A DNA stretch of 7,934 nt from Bermanella sp034111105 (GCA_034111105.1 JAWUXY010000085.1:1-7934), one strand, 5' to 3'. Positions 1 through 7,347 are shown, counted from the first letter of the stretch. Notes: generated by a model from the sequence alone, not told the origin. Made by a program: numbers and translations.

Positions 1-689
1 CGTGAGAGCCGAGAGTCATTGTCTACTTCGAATTGATCACTGCGCTTTTGCGTAAACGACACGCGGTAATCACTGTTACCAATATGACCACCTTGCTTAA
101 GGTATATGTTCTCTTCACCATTGTTACCACCTTGCAGTGAAACAGATGAGCCATACGTATCCGCAGGGTGTTTGGTTAAGATGTTGATTACCGCTTGAAA
201 AGCATTCGAGCCATAACTGGCACTGTTGGGGCCACGCACCACTTCAATTCGTTTAATGTCTTCAAGCGCCACCGGCATCTCATACCAGCTGACCGCCGCC
301 AAACCTGAGCGATACATAGATCGACCATTAATCAGTACTTGTAGATTTTTAGGTAATGCAGCAGGGCCACCATGGTAATGCACGGCATCCGCATTATTAT
401 TGTTATCTGGGCCGACCATCATACCGGGTACATAACGAAACAGGTCCGCTAAGTTTTGTGCACCCACTTGCTTGATAAAGTGTTCATCGAGAATTGTCAC
501 ACTGGCGGGAACATCGGCTTGGTGCTGCTGTAAACGGGTTGCGGTTAACACAACAGGAACGGAATATTCATCAAACTCAGGTAGATTTAGTTCGCTTAAT
601 GACATGCTCAATAGATCTTGCTCAGCATGAGCGCCAAAAGACAATGCAGCCAAAGCGCCCATAAGAGAATAACGAAGGATCCGTTCCAT
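1..689 (-). CDS. TonB-dependent outer-membrane receptor, N-terminal part (cut by window edge)
   Basis: Translating the minus strand from the ATG at 687-689 gives 229 uninterrupted codons running off the left edge. Residues 1-22 look like a Sec signal peptide (MERIL..., hydrophobic core, likely cleavage after AHA at 20-22). Residues about 55-175 form a TonB receptor plug domain: PASVTILDE near 61, NLADLFRYVPGM at 79-90, LINGRSMY at 119-126, the diagnostic IEVVRGPNSASYG at 148-160 and AFQAVINILTK at 163-173. The barrel begins after about 180. Such proteins take up siderophores, vitamins, metals or glycans across the outer membrane using TonB-ExbBD energy. The plug alone does not reveal the substrate. 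The mature N-terminus has a DLLSMSLSELNLPEF segment of the kind often preceding the plug, and no STN signalling domain. No strong Shine-Dalgarno precedes the ATG. Family call is secure; substrate unknown. Confidence 0.93.
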   Translation of the reverse strand, partial: MERILRYSLMGALAALSFGAHAEQDLLSMSLSELNLPEFDEYSVPVVLTATRLQQHQADVPASVTILDEHFIKQVGAQNLADLFRYVPGMMVGPDNNNNADAVHYHGGPAALPKNLQVLINGRSMYRSGLAAVSWYEMPVALEDIKRIEVVRGPNSASYGSNAFQAVINILTKHPADTYGSSVSLQGGNNGEENIYLKQGGHIGNSDYRVSFTQKRSDQFEVDNDSRLS

Positions 690-898
690 GATAATGCCAT
701 TTCAAAACTCAGGGCCAGATTGTGCCAGAACCAAACTGGCTGTGATAGAGCGAAGCCAAAAGTTCTAGGCGATTTAAAAAAAGTTTCACTTAAACCCCAA
801 TATTAAGCCTGAAAAATGAGCGCTTTACGTTAACGTCGTAAAAAAACTAGCAAAGTCTGACAGCCTGAGTGTGAATTTGTGACATTATTTTTTGCACC
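690..898 (-). promoter_or_regulatory. Intergenic leader of the TonB receptor gene
   Basis: This 209 bp gap separates the stop of the reductase gene from the receptor start, so the receptor probably has its own promoter here. I could not pick a convincing -35/-10 pair. Structures seen: a GCCAG/CTGGC inverted repeat with a 7-nt spacer (724-740), 35-51 nt upstream of the receptor ATG; a perfect 10-bp palindrome ACGTTAACGT (827-836) next to an A run (plus strand 840-846); and a direct repeat of TGTGA with a 3-nt spacer (870-882). The region is AT-rich. No convincing Rho-independent terminator for the reductase gene is visible. Confidence 0.4.
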
Positions 899-1846
899 TT
901 AAATGGGCAGCATGAAATCAATCTCTGGGCCTTTCGGCACCACTTGTGTTGGGTTAATCGTGGTATGACTAAAATAATAGTGCTGTTTTATTTGATCTAT
1001 TTTAATTGTCTGCGCGATACCAGGCTGTTGATACAAACCACGTACATAAGCCCAGGTATTTGGGTAATCCACAATACGTTTTTTATTGGTTTTAAAATGA
1101 CCAAAATAAACCGCATCAAATCGTACAAGAGTGGTAAATAAGCGCCAATCCGCTTCTGTAATATCCGCCCCTGCCAAGTAAGACTGGCGCTTTAATATGC
1201 TTTCAACCCAATCAAGACTATTGAATAGTTGATCATAAGCTTCTGCATATGCCTGCTGCGTCGTCGCAAAACCACACTTATACACACCATTATTAATATC
1301 GTGATAAACCCGCTCGTTGATGCCATCAATGGTTGATCGTAACGGCTGTGGATAAAAATCCAATTGGTTGCCCGTCATGTCATTAAACGCTGAATTTAAA
1401 ATACGAATGATCTCACTGGACTCATTATTCACTATGGTCTGCGAGTGCTTGTCCCACAAAATAGGGACCGTCACCCGCCCGCTATAATCCGGCTTAGCCT
1501 TGGTATAAAGCTGATGTGCAAATTTAAAACCATGAAGGTGATCAACAAACTCACCGTCATGTTCGTCAGCCAAACTGAACTCCCAACCATTTTCTAACAT
1601 ATGAGGCTGCACCACTGACACACTGATGTGCTGTGTTAACTCTTTAAGTTGGCGAAAAATAAGGGTTCTATGTGCCCAAGGGCATGCATTGGATATGTAT
1701 AAATGATACCGCCCTGACTCGGGTTTGAAGGGACCACTATCTGAAATAGTATGACGAAAGGCACTGTCTTGTCGCTGAAAGCGACCGCCTTGCGATTTGG
1801 TTTCATACCATTTGTCTTGCCACTGACCGTCAACTAATAAACCCAT
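899..1846 (-). CDS. yqjG: Glutathionyl-hydroquinone reductase (Xi-class GST, YqjG/ECM4 family)
   Basis: A 315-residue cytoplasmic protein, close to the roughly 320-330 residues usual for the family. Known members use glutathione to reduce S-glutathionyl-hydroquinones to hydroquinones, giving a disulfide. Seen here: the thioredoxin-fold domain with the catalytic motif NACPWAHR (Cys55, then Pro56-Trp57-Ala58); the glutathione-site segment VTVPILWD at 126-133; IVNNESSEIIRILNSAF at about 138-154, a strong family signature; and an all-helical C-terminal domain with LAGADITEADWRLFTTLVRFDAVYFGHFK at about 224-252. Family members I recall often have Cys-Asn after GHFK; this one has Thr-Asn. The ATG at 1844-1846 has a good Shine-Dalgarno, AAGGAG, on the minus strand at 1853-1858, 6 nt away. 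It lies 95 bp after the RmlD-like gene with its own putative promoter. Likely role is quinone or aromatic detoxification, or redox maintenance; the physiological substrate is not shown by the sequence. Confidence 0.95.
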   Translation of the reverse strand: MGLLVDGQWQDKWYETKSQGGRFQRQDSAFRHTISDSGPFKPESGRYHLYISNACPWAHRTLIFRQLKELTQHISVSVVQPHMLENGWEFSLADEHDGEFVDHLHGFKFAHQLYTKAKPDYSGRVTVPILWDKHSQTIVNNESSEIIRILNSAFNDMTGNQLDFYPQPLRSTIDGINERVYHDINNGVYKCGFATTQQAYAEAYDQLFNSLDWVESILKRQSYLAGADITEADWRLFTTLVRFDAVYFGHFKTNKKRIVDYPNTWAYVRGLYQQPGIAQTIKIDQIKQHYYFSHTTINPTQVVPKGPEIDFMLPI

Positions 1847-1872
1847 GATGCTCTCCTTATGCTGATGGGTTC

Positions 1873-1878
1873 AGTATA
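1873..1878 (-). promoter_or_regulatory. Putative -10 element of the yqjG-like gene
   Basis: The minus strand reads TATACT here (5 of 6 to TATAAT), 26 nt upstream of the ATG, giving a predicted leader of about 20 nt that contains the AAGGAG ribosome site. No good -35 lies at 16-18 nt (CTTATT or TTATTG at best). That fits a weak promoter or one that needs an activator. Assignment is by eye only. Confidence 0.4.
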
Positions 1879-1902
1879 ACGAGAGCCCCCGATCAATAAG
1901 GG

Positions 1903-1939
1903 CCATTTATTCGATGACACGTATCGAAGAGTTAAATGG
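1903..1939. repeat. Imperfect inverted repeat between the RmlD-like and yqjG-like genes
   Basis: The arms are CCATTTA (1903-1909) plus TTCGAT (1910-1915), then a 7-nt centre GACACGT, then ATCGAA (1923-1928), a 4-nt bulge GAGT and TAAATGG (1933-1939). That makes 13 paired positions with one bulge. It sits just 3' of the RmlD-like stop codon and about 25-60 bp upstream of the putative yqjG -10. It could be a weak terminator for the RmlD-like gene, but on that strand no T run follows. On the plus strand a T run does follow (1945-1950), though no gene is known to be transcribed that way. It could equally be a regulator site for yqjG; the inner 19 bp dyad TTCGAT-N7-ATCGAA has the size of a dimeric protein site. 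Confidence 0.45.
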
Positions 1940-1941
1940 AA

Positions 1942-2796
1942 CTATTTTTTCAAATAACGCTTTTTAAGAATACGCGAAAGCGCTTGGCGCCAAGGCTTAG
2001 GTTTAATACCAAAGGTATACAGCAGCTTTTTGGTCGCAAGCTTGGGCGTTGATTCAGCAAACAAACAGTTCATTTGATTACTGGCATCCGCGACGATGCG
2101 TTGTAAATTAATGTCTTCGTATTGCCGTGCTTCAGCAACGACAACTTCTGCAAATTTAAACAAAGTGGTAGGTTCGGCACTGCAATAATGATAAGTGCCC
2201 CATAGATCGGCGTAACGACACTGGTTCACCATGGCAAGCAACACAGACGCAATATCGCAAGCCGATGTGGGGCACAAGAACTTACTATCCGAAAGATTGA
2301 GCTGCTCATTGTTTTGCGCAAGCTCTAACAACTTACTGACCGAGTCTTCACCTTGAGAGCTAAACAGCCAACCAATACGCACCAGTAAATGATGTTCAAG
2401 GGAACTGCGGATCGCCGTTTCGACGGCCAACACCTGCTGCCCTGATTCCGTTTTTGGCTGAGGTTCATCTTCTTCAGCAAATATCTCGCCGTCTTGATAA
2501 GCAAACACTTCATTACTGGAGATTTGCACCAACGCAATTTTTAACGCGGCACAGCATTGACTAAGCACACTGGCAATATGAGCAGACGTACCGCTAGACC
2601 CCGGGCTCATGCAGTTAATCAAGAATTGAGGCGTCAGTTCAGATAAGCGCGCCTGTACCTTACTTTGGTCAGTGAGGTCCCAGTCGGTGCTGTGAATGGC
2701 ATGCAAAGAGATGTTGTTCGCTTGAGCCTGCTCAGTCACTGCGCGCCCAACCGAGTTCTCTGCGCCCAAGATCACAAGGTGAAATGGTGTTTTCAT
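1942..2796 (-). CDS. RmlD-like sugar-nucleotide-binding protein, extended SDR with degenerate active site
   Basis: A 284-residue protein if started at the ATG at 2794-2796. The fold is that of dTDP-4-dehydrorhamnose reductase: an N-terminal Rossmann strand FHLVILGAENSVG (5-17), LINCMSP (59-65), SSNEVF (93-98, matching STDYVF of RmlD), LLVRIGWLF (137-145), a CPTSACDIASVL stretch (175-186) and WGTYHYC (199-205). The C-terminus is basic (RILKKRYLKK). Compared with true RmlD, the catalytic Tyr-x3-Lys is missing: the position reads SGQQV (118-122), Ser for Tyr and Val for Lys. The middle Gly of GxxGxxG is Asn14. It is therefore probably not an active rhamnose reductase, and no other dTDP-rhamnose genes are nearby. 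Similar uncharacterised proteins occur in Pseudomonas as I recall. Start is uncertain: the frame opens further to an ATG at 2809-2811 and a TTG at 2848-2850, none with a good ribosome site. The 2796 ATG puts the first beta strand near the N-terminus as usual. Confidence 0.82.
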   Translation of the reverse strand: MKTPFHLVILGAENSVGRAVTEQAQANNISLHAIHSTDWDLTDQSKVQARLSELTPQFLINCMSPGSSGTSAHIASVLSQCCAALKIALVQISSNEVFAYQDGEIFAEEDEPQPKTESGQQVLAVETAIRSSLEHHLLVRIGWLFSSQGEDSVSKLLELAQNNEQLNLSDSKFLCPTSACDIASVLLAMVNQCRYADLWGTYHYCSAEPTTLFKFAEVVVAEARQYEDINLQRIVADASNQMNCLFAESTPKLATKKLLYTFGIKPKPWRQALSRILKKRYLKK

Positions 2797-2853
2797 AAAC
2801 AATCGATACATGCCTAAATTCGAGGAGTCAAAATGTAGCAATAATCCCAAGAC

Positions 2854-2898
2854 AAAACCAGCATCAACCCCACTGTCGCAGGCTATTGTGCTGGTTTT
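2854..2898 (-). terminator. Candidate terminator hairpin downstream of the efflux operon
   Basis: A perfect 10-bp inverted repeat, AAAACCAGCA (2854-2863) and TGCTGGTTTT (2889-2898), encloses 25 nt with a small CTG/CAG inner stem (2874-2882). Read on the minus strand it has an A tract, a CCAGCA/TGCTGG core, and ends in GGTTTTGTCTT, so it is terminator-like; read on the plus strand it ends in GGTTTTAA. It lies about 120-165 nt after the RND stop codon, between the pump and the RmlD-like gene. The long loop makes it less than canonical. Confidence 0.5.
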
Positions 2899-2919
2899 AA
2901 AGGCTAAATAAGCGTCCGA

Positions 2920-2943
2920 GAGCGCACCTAAATTAGGGCGCTC
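2920..2943. repeat. GC-rich hairpin downstream of the RND gene, with an alternative pairing partner
   Basis: GAGCGC (2920-2925) pairs with GCGCTC (2938-2943). Inside, after a bulged A, CCTA pairs with TAGG across a 3-nt loop, giving a 10-bp stem. The left arm can instead pair through AGCGCAC (2921-2927) with GTGCGCT (2952-2958), so the two helices exclude each other. On the minus strand it is followed by TCGGACGCTTATTT, not a true T run. It may protect the 3' end of, or help terminate, the efflux mRNA. Confidence 0.4.
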
Positions 2944-2982
2944 ATTATTAAGTGCGCTAAATGATCTCGCTTGTATCTTGTA

Positions 2983-3010
2983 AAGGCGTCTTTGAGAAGG
3001 CGTCTGTGAG
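2983..3010. repeat. Tandem duplication of a 14-bp unit just after the RND stop codon
   Basis: The plus strand reads AAGGCGTCTTTGAG (2983-2996) followed directly by AAGGCGTCTGTGAG (2997-3010): two adjacent copies with one mismatch at unit position 10. It begins 10 bp from the RND stop (TAG at 3021-3023, minus strand). Two copies suggest local slippage; no function is implied. Confidence 0.7.
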
Positions 3011-3020
3011 TCTGAGCATT

Positions 3021-6000
3021 CTAATCACGAACCGTACTTTCAGGTTCAACAACGCTCGCTTTATTACTCCCCCTACCTTCTAGCAATACATACAGAGTTG
3101 GTAACAATAGCAAACAAACAAAAGTGGTGAACAAAATACCAAAACCCAGCGATACCGCCATTGGTGTAATGAATTTGGCTTGCCGTGAGGTTTCAAACAC
3201 CATGGGTGCCAAGCCACCAAATGTGGTTAATGTGGTTAATAAAATCGGGCGGAAACGGCGCTCGGCCGCATCCATAATGGCTTGTTTAGCGCTAATCCCT
3301 TCGCGCCTTAACTGATTTGCATAATCCACCAAGATTAAACTGTCATTTACAACAACGCCGCACAGAGCCAACATCCCCATAATGGCAATGATCGATAACC
3401 CATAATTTAAAACCAACAACCCCGCCAACGAACCAACAATACCAAATGGTATGACGGCCATAATCAGTAACGGTTGTTTATAACTTTTAAACGGTATCGC
3501 TAATAAAATATAAATCGCCATCAAGGTAAAAAATAATCCATTTAATAAACTGGATTTACTTTCTTGTTCATCCGCTTGTCGCCCGCCGTAGCCCATTTTT
3601 AAACCTGGGTATTTTTGTTGTAACGTCGGAATATACTCTTGCTGTAATGTGTCCTGCAAATTTGGAATCAACGAGCGAGGCTCCACTGCCGCACTCACAC
3701 TCACCAAGCGCTGTCCCTGCTTACGTTCAATTAACGTTGGCGCGACGCTTTTTTCTAAATTGGCAATTTGTATCAACGGCACCCGAGCACCGTTAGGCGT
3801 TAATATTGATAGCTGTTCGATATCGGTTTGATAACGGCGTTCTTCTTCAGGCAAGCGCACTAATACCGTTACTTCATTTTTGCCACGTTGTTGGCGCACC
3901 GCTCGTGCACCATATAAGGCCGCTCGCACTTGGCTTGCTACATCCGTTGCGGTTAAACCTAAACTACGCCCTTGGTTATTCAATTGAATATCCCATTGCG
4001 GTTTGCCACTGGTAAAACTACTGGCCACGTCTTTTACGCCACTAAGCGATTCTAAAATAGCGCTTAATTCGTCGCTGGCTTGCTTGAGTGTTTCGGTATC
4101 ACTGCCGCGTAGCTCCATGGTAAATGGACGCCCACTCACTGGGCCACCGCCACGTTCGGCATCAAAGCTCACACTCTTTGCACCCGCCACATCCCCTAGC
4201 GCATCTCGCCACATGGTCACCACTTCGTTAGTTGTATGCGGGCGATTATCACCAGACGATAACCGTGCATCTACTTCTAGGGAGGTACCTGAAATTTCAG
4301 ACGTCGTGCTAATTAAAAAGTCACTATTATTTTTTTCGATGGGCGCCATAATTTGATTCAACGCCTGCTCTGCTTGTTCGCGCGCTTTAATCATTTGGCT
4401 AACCGGTGCGTTTTGCGGCATCTCAATTTCTAATACCGCTGACTCTCCTTCTAATACAGGAAACATAGAGAATCCCATACGCCCACTAATAGGAAATGCC
4501 AGTATTACCATAGAAAAAGCAATGGCAATCGATAAGGTCAGCCCTGGACTATTTAAACTTTTTTCAAGCATTGGCCGATATCGATTGTGAATCGTACGAC
4601 GTAACCAACCGTCTACTTTAAGTTGGATACTATCCAGTTTTTGGCCAAGTTTAGAATCTGGCTTTTCTTTTAGGTGAGAAATATGCGCAGGTAGAATAAA
4701 TAACGCTTCAACCCAAGAGATCACAAAACACATGACAACCACGGCAGGAATTACCATCATGGCTTTCCCCATTCCACCCGGCAAAAAGAATAACGGCATG
4801 AATGCCACGATGTTCGTCAAAATGGCAAAACTTAAGGGTATCGCAACTTCTTTCGCCCCATAAATTGCCGCATCAATTCGAGACATGCCTTTATCGAGAT
4901 TTTCATAAATATTTTCACCGGCAATAATGGCATCGTCCACCACAATCCCTAAAGAGATAATAAAAGCAAACATAGAGATCATATTGATCGACACATCAAA
5001 CGCGGGCAAAAACACCATGGCGCCCAAGAATGAAGTGGGGATGCCCATGGTGACCCAAAACGCTAAACGGTATTCTAAAAAAATACCCAATAATATAAAT
5101 ACCAGTAACAAACCAATCACAGCGTTTTTAATTAATAGCCCTAAACGATCTTTATATAATTGGGCATCATCATCCGTAACCGTTAAATGCATACCCGGTG
5201 GCAACATAGCTTCTAATTCATCCCACATGCCATAAATCGAATCAGCAACTGTGGTGGGCGTTTGATCGCCTGCACGAAAAACCGATAAGCTCACACTATG
5301 ACGCCCGTCTAAGGTGACGATATTTGGACTTTCTTCAAACCCTTCTTTTACGCTAGCCACATCGCCCAGTGTCAGCACCACACCATTGTCATCACTGATA
5401 AGAGGCAGCGCGGCAAAATCATCGGCCCAGTATTGGCGATCATTCAAGGTTACTAAAATATCACCGCCATCGGTTTTGACCGTGCCTGCGCCTTGCTCAA
5501 TGGCATTCGCTGAAATCACTTGTGCCACTTGATTCAAACTTAACTGATATTTTTCTAGGGTTTGGCTATCAATTTCCACATGAATTTCTTCAGCGGGTGC
5601 GCCTTTTAATGTGACTTGGGTGACATGGGGCGAAGTTAATAATTTTTCTTTGACTTTTTCAGCTAATCGTTTCATTGCAAACTGATCAAGCTCACCATGC
5701 AAGGCGATATCCATTATGTCGTGTTGGCGGGCAACGATACTGATAATGGGTTGTTCCATTTGCACCGGAAACGTTGATATCCGGTTTACCGATTGCAAAA
5801 CATCTTGATACATTTGTTGAAGGTCTTCACCTGATTCTATTTCTAAAAAGATACTGGCATAACCTTCTTGAATATTCGATGTGACCTCATCAATACCGCT
5901 TAATTCAGATAGTTCATTCTCAATAGGTAAAACAACACCTTGCTCCATTTCACTAGGCGTTGCGCCGGGGTAAACCACTCGCACCGACACCACATCAACA

Positions 6001-6143
6001 GTGAACTCGGGTAAAAATTCTTTTTTAATACTTAACGATGTCAGTAACCCACCAATTAATAATGCCAGCATCAATAAATTGGGTGCGATACCATGTCGAG
6101 CCATCCAAGAAATAGGGCCCTTCGTTAACTGCTCAAGATTCAT
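3021..6143 (-). CDS. RND-family multidrug-type efflux permease (AcrB/HAE superfamily)
   Basis: A 1040-residue inner-membrane proton-driven exporter, the usual length for the family. Topology is typical: TM1 at about 19-37, a large periplasmic porter domain (about 40-335), TM2-TM6 (about 338-485), a cytoplasmic linker, TM7 (about 533-551), a second periplasmic domain (about 555-865) and TM8-TM12 (about 869-1020). Hallmarks: VVYPGATPSEMEQGV (56-70), the TM4 proton-relay pair Asp403-Asp404 in GIVVDDAIIAGENIYE, AFMPLFFLPGGMGK (447-460), RRFRPILLTTLTTFGGLAP (962-980) and the C-terminal LLLLPTLYVLLEGR. The TM10 motif is VVVNDSLILVD (930-940), so the lysine of AcrB (Lys940) is absent and Asn933-Asp934 lie there instead. 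This resembles an uncharacterised HAE-like subgroup rather than AcrB proper. Start ATG overlaps the adaptor stop (ATGA), with GAGG 7 nt upstream. Drug or organic-compound export is inferred from the family; the substrate is unknown. Confidence 0.95.
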   Translation of the reverse strand: MNLEQLTKGPISWMARHGIAPNLLMLALLIGGLLTSLSIKKEFLPEFTVDVVSVRVVYPGATPSEMEQGVVLPIENELSELSGIDEVTSNIQEGYASIFLEIESGEDLQQMYQDVLQSVNRISTFPVQMEQPIISIVARQHDIMDIALHGELDQFAMKRLAEKVKEKLLTSPHVTQVTLKGAPAEEIHVEIDSQTLEKYQLSLNQVAQVISANAIEQGAGTVKTDGGDILVTLNDRQYWADDFAALPLISDDNGVVLTLGDVASVKEGFEESPNIVTLDGRHSVSLSVFRAGDQTPTTVADSIYGMWDELEAMLPPGMHLTVTDDDAQLYKDRLGLLIKNAVIGLLLVFILLGIFLEYRLAFWVTMGIPTSFLGAMVFLPAFDVSINMISMFAFIISLGIVVDDAIIAGENIYENLDKGMSRIDAAIYGAKEVAIPLSFAILTNIVAFMPLFFLPGGMGKAMMVIPAVVVMCFVISWVEALFILPAHISHLKEKPDSKLGQKLDSIQLKVDGWLRRTIHNRYRPMLEKSLNSPGLTLSIAIAFSMVILAFPISGRMGFSMFPVLEGESAVLEIEMPQNAPVSQMIKAREQAEQALNQIMAPIEKNNSDFLISTTSEISGTSLEVDARLSSGDNRPHTTNEVVTMWRDALGDVAGAKSVSFDAERGGGPVSGRPFTMELRGSDTETLKQASDELSAILESLSGVKDVASSFTSGKPQWDIQLNNQGRSLGLTATDVASQVRAALYGARAVRQQRGKNEVTVLVRLPEEERRYQTDIEQLSILTPNGARVPLIQIANLEKSVAPTLIERKQGQRLVSVSAAVEPRSLIPNLQDTLQQEYIPTLQQKYPGLKMGYGGRQADEQESKSSLLNGLFFTLMAIYILLAIPFKSYKQPLLIMAVIPFGIVGSLAGLLVLNYGLSIIAIMGMLALCGVVVNDSLILVDYANQLRREGISAKQAIMDAAERRFRPILLTTLTTFGGLAPMVFETSRQAKFITPMAVSLGFGILFTTFVCLLLLPTLYVLLEGRGSNKASVVEPESTVRD

Positions 6144-6154
6144 AAGCTGGCCTC
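6140..6154 (-). promoter_or_regulatory. ATGA stop/start overlap and ribosome site coupling adaptor to permease
   Basis: The adaptor ends in TGA and the permease begins with ATG sharing bases 6140-6143 (ATGA on the minus strand). GAGG (6151-6154) inside the adaptor coding sequence gives a 7-nt spacing to the permease ATG. This fixes the permease start and indicates translational coupling. Confidence 0.85.
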
Positions 6155-7297
6155 ATCCGCGGCACGGTTTGCATCAACCGCAATACGTACAGGCATATTA
6201 GGCGCAGCAATTTGCAAGCGTGTTTGCAATGCTTGATCACCAGCTTGCGCATCAACATTCGCCCACAAGTGATAACGGCCTTTATAAACAATGTTCACAT
6301 CACGCAATTGTAACTGGTCTTTATTATCAACAACCCATAGTTGGTTATTTTCATTTAATGCATCGTTCGATAATTGGTAAACGTTTTCCAATGCGCGCCC
6401 ATACAGCATCACATCAACATAATCGTTGTAACGAACTTGCGTGCCTTTAAAAGCATCACCCAATGGTTTTTTGATCGCAATAAGCACCCGTACTTGTCTG
6501 TCCGCTGAATCGACTGCTGGTAGAATATGTTTAATTATGCCTTCACGATATTGATCACCCCATTGCTGAGGTTTGCTAATCAAGACAGACTGGTTTTTAT
6601 CTAAAACGCTCACAAAACTTTGCGGCACTTTAACCTGCAACCAAAACTCAGAACTATCCACCAGCTCGAATACCTCTGAACCAGCCGACACAAATGAGCC
6701 TTGGGTTAAATTCATACTCATCACGTGACCATCAAATGGCATGCGCAGCTGTGTGCGTTCTAGATCTAATTGGGCTTTGGCTAAGTCAGCTTTAGCGATT
6801 TCAAGCGCGGCTTTACTGGCCGCTAATTGAGGGTCACGCAGTGCGAGGGATTTTGCGGTTTTATTTAACTGTAGGCCGGATAACTTATAATTGTTTTCAG
6901 CATTTTTTACCTGACCCATTTCAACATCTAAATTTGATTGCGCTTGTACCAATGCCGCTTGTCTCTGCGCCACAATAAAGCGGTAATTACGATCATCAAT
7001 TTGACCAAGCACATCCCCTTTTTTCAACATGGCACCTGGTGCCGCCTGTTTATGAATCGAGACAACCTGCCCTGTCACTTGGGACATCAACTTTACACTG
7101 GGCTTCGCATTCACATTGCCACCCGTTTGCCAGCTTGGCCGATATGAGCCTACATTTAACAGCTCCACATCTACCAACGGAACCACTTTCTGCACGGTTT
7201 TCTTTTCAGGTTTTGGTGCGGTCTGAACCAATACGGTGGCTAATGCGCCCCCCAGTACCAAAACGATGACAACCGCGGCGCTCTTTTTAAACGACAT
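6140..7297 (-). CDS. RND efflux periplasmic adaptor (membrane fusion protein, HlyD/AcrA type)
   Basis: A 385-residue protein linking the RND permease to an outer-membrane channel. The N-terminus (MSFKKSAAVVIVLVLGG..., hydrophobic 6-24) is a signal anchor or signal peptide; there is no lipobox Cys, so it is probably not a lipoprotein, unlike AcrA. The two halves of the lipoyl domain are VTGQVVSIHKQAAPGAMLKKGD (74-95) and RMPFDGHVMSMNLTQGSFVSAG (185-206). Between them, about 105-183, is an Ala/Gln/Leu-rich alpha hairpin (ALVQAQSNLD, AALEIAKADLAKAQLDLERTQL). A beta-barrel domain (about 210-300) and a membrane-proximal domain with LSNDALNENNQLWVVDNKDQL (309-329) complete the family layout. ATG at 7295-7297 has AGGA 6 nt upstream (7304-7307). 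It is the first gene of the pump operon. The outer-membrane factor is not encoded in the window. Confidence 0.94.
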   Translation of the reverse strand: MSFKKSAAVVIVLVLGGALATVLVQTAPKPEKKTVQKVVPLVDVELLNVGSYRPSWQTGGNVNAKPSVKLMSQVTGQVVSIHKQAAPGAMLKKGDVLGQIDDRNYRFIVAQRQAALVQAQSNLDVEMGQVKNAENNYKLSGLQLNKTAKSLALRDPQLAASKAALEIAKADLAKAQLDLERTQLRMPFDGHVMSMNLTQGSFVSAGSEVFELVDSSEFWLQVKVPQSFVSVLDKNQSVLISKPQQWGDQYREGIIKHILPAVDSADRQVRVLIAIKKPLGDAFKGTQVRYNDYVDVMLYGRALENVYQLSNDALNENNQLWVVDNKDQLQLRDVNIVYKGRYHLWANVDAQAGDQALQTRLQIAAPNMPVRIAVDANRAADEASL

Positions 7298-7347
7298 GTG
7301 AGTTCCTACTTTAAATTGCTTACAACCAGACCTGTCTATAAAGGCCT

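Noticed and set aside
690..708. Fur-box-like GATAATG at the receptor start codon
   Set aside because: Only the first seven bases match the consensus; the remaining positions do not, and the site overlaps the translation start. Iron control cannot be claimed.
738..767. Sigma-E-like GAACTT ... TCACA on the minus strand upstream of the receptor
   Set aside because: The spacing is 14 nt rather than about 16, and the -10 match is poor.
618..806. Plus-strand 62-codon open frame over the receptor start and its leader
   Set aside because: It is antisense to the signal peptide of the TonB receptor, has no ribosome site or recognisable features, and is explained as a shadow.
3223..3243. Short tandem repeat AATGTGGTT on the plus strand
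   Set aside because: It encodes the conserved Leu-Thr-Thr-Leu-Thr-Thr-Phe run of RND TM11 on the minus strand, so protein sequence explains it.
4003..4356. Plus-strand 117-codon open frame inside the RND gene
   Set aside because: It is fully antisense to a conserved coding region, with Ser/Leu-rich composition typical of a shadow frame. The same applies to the other plus-strand frames within 3124-7269.
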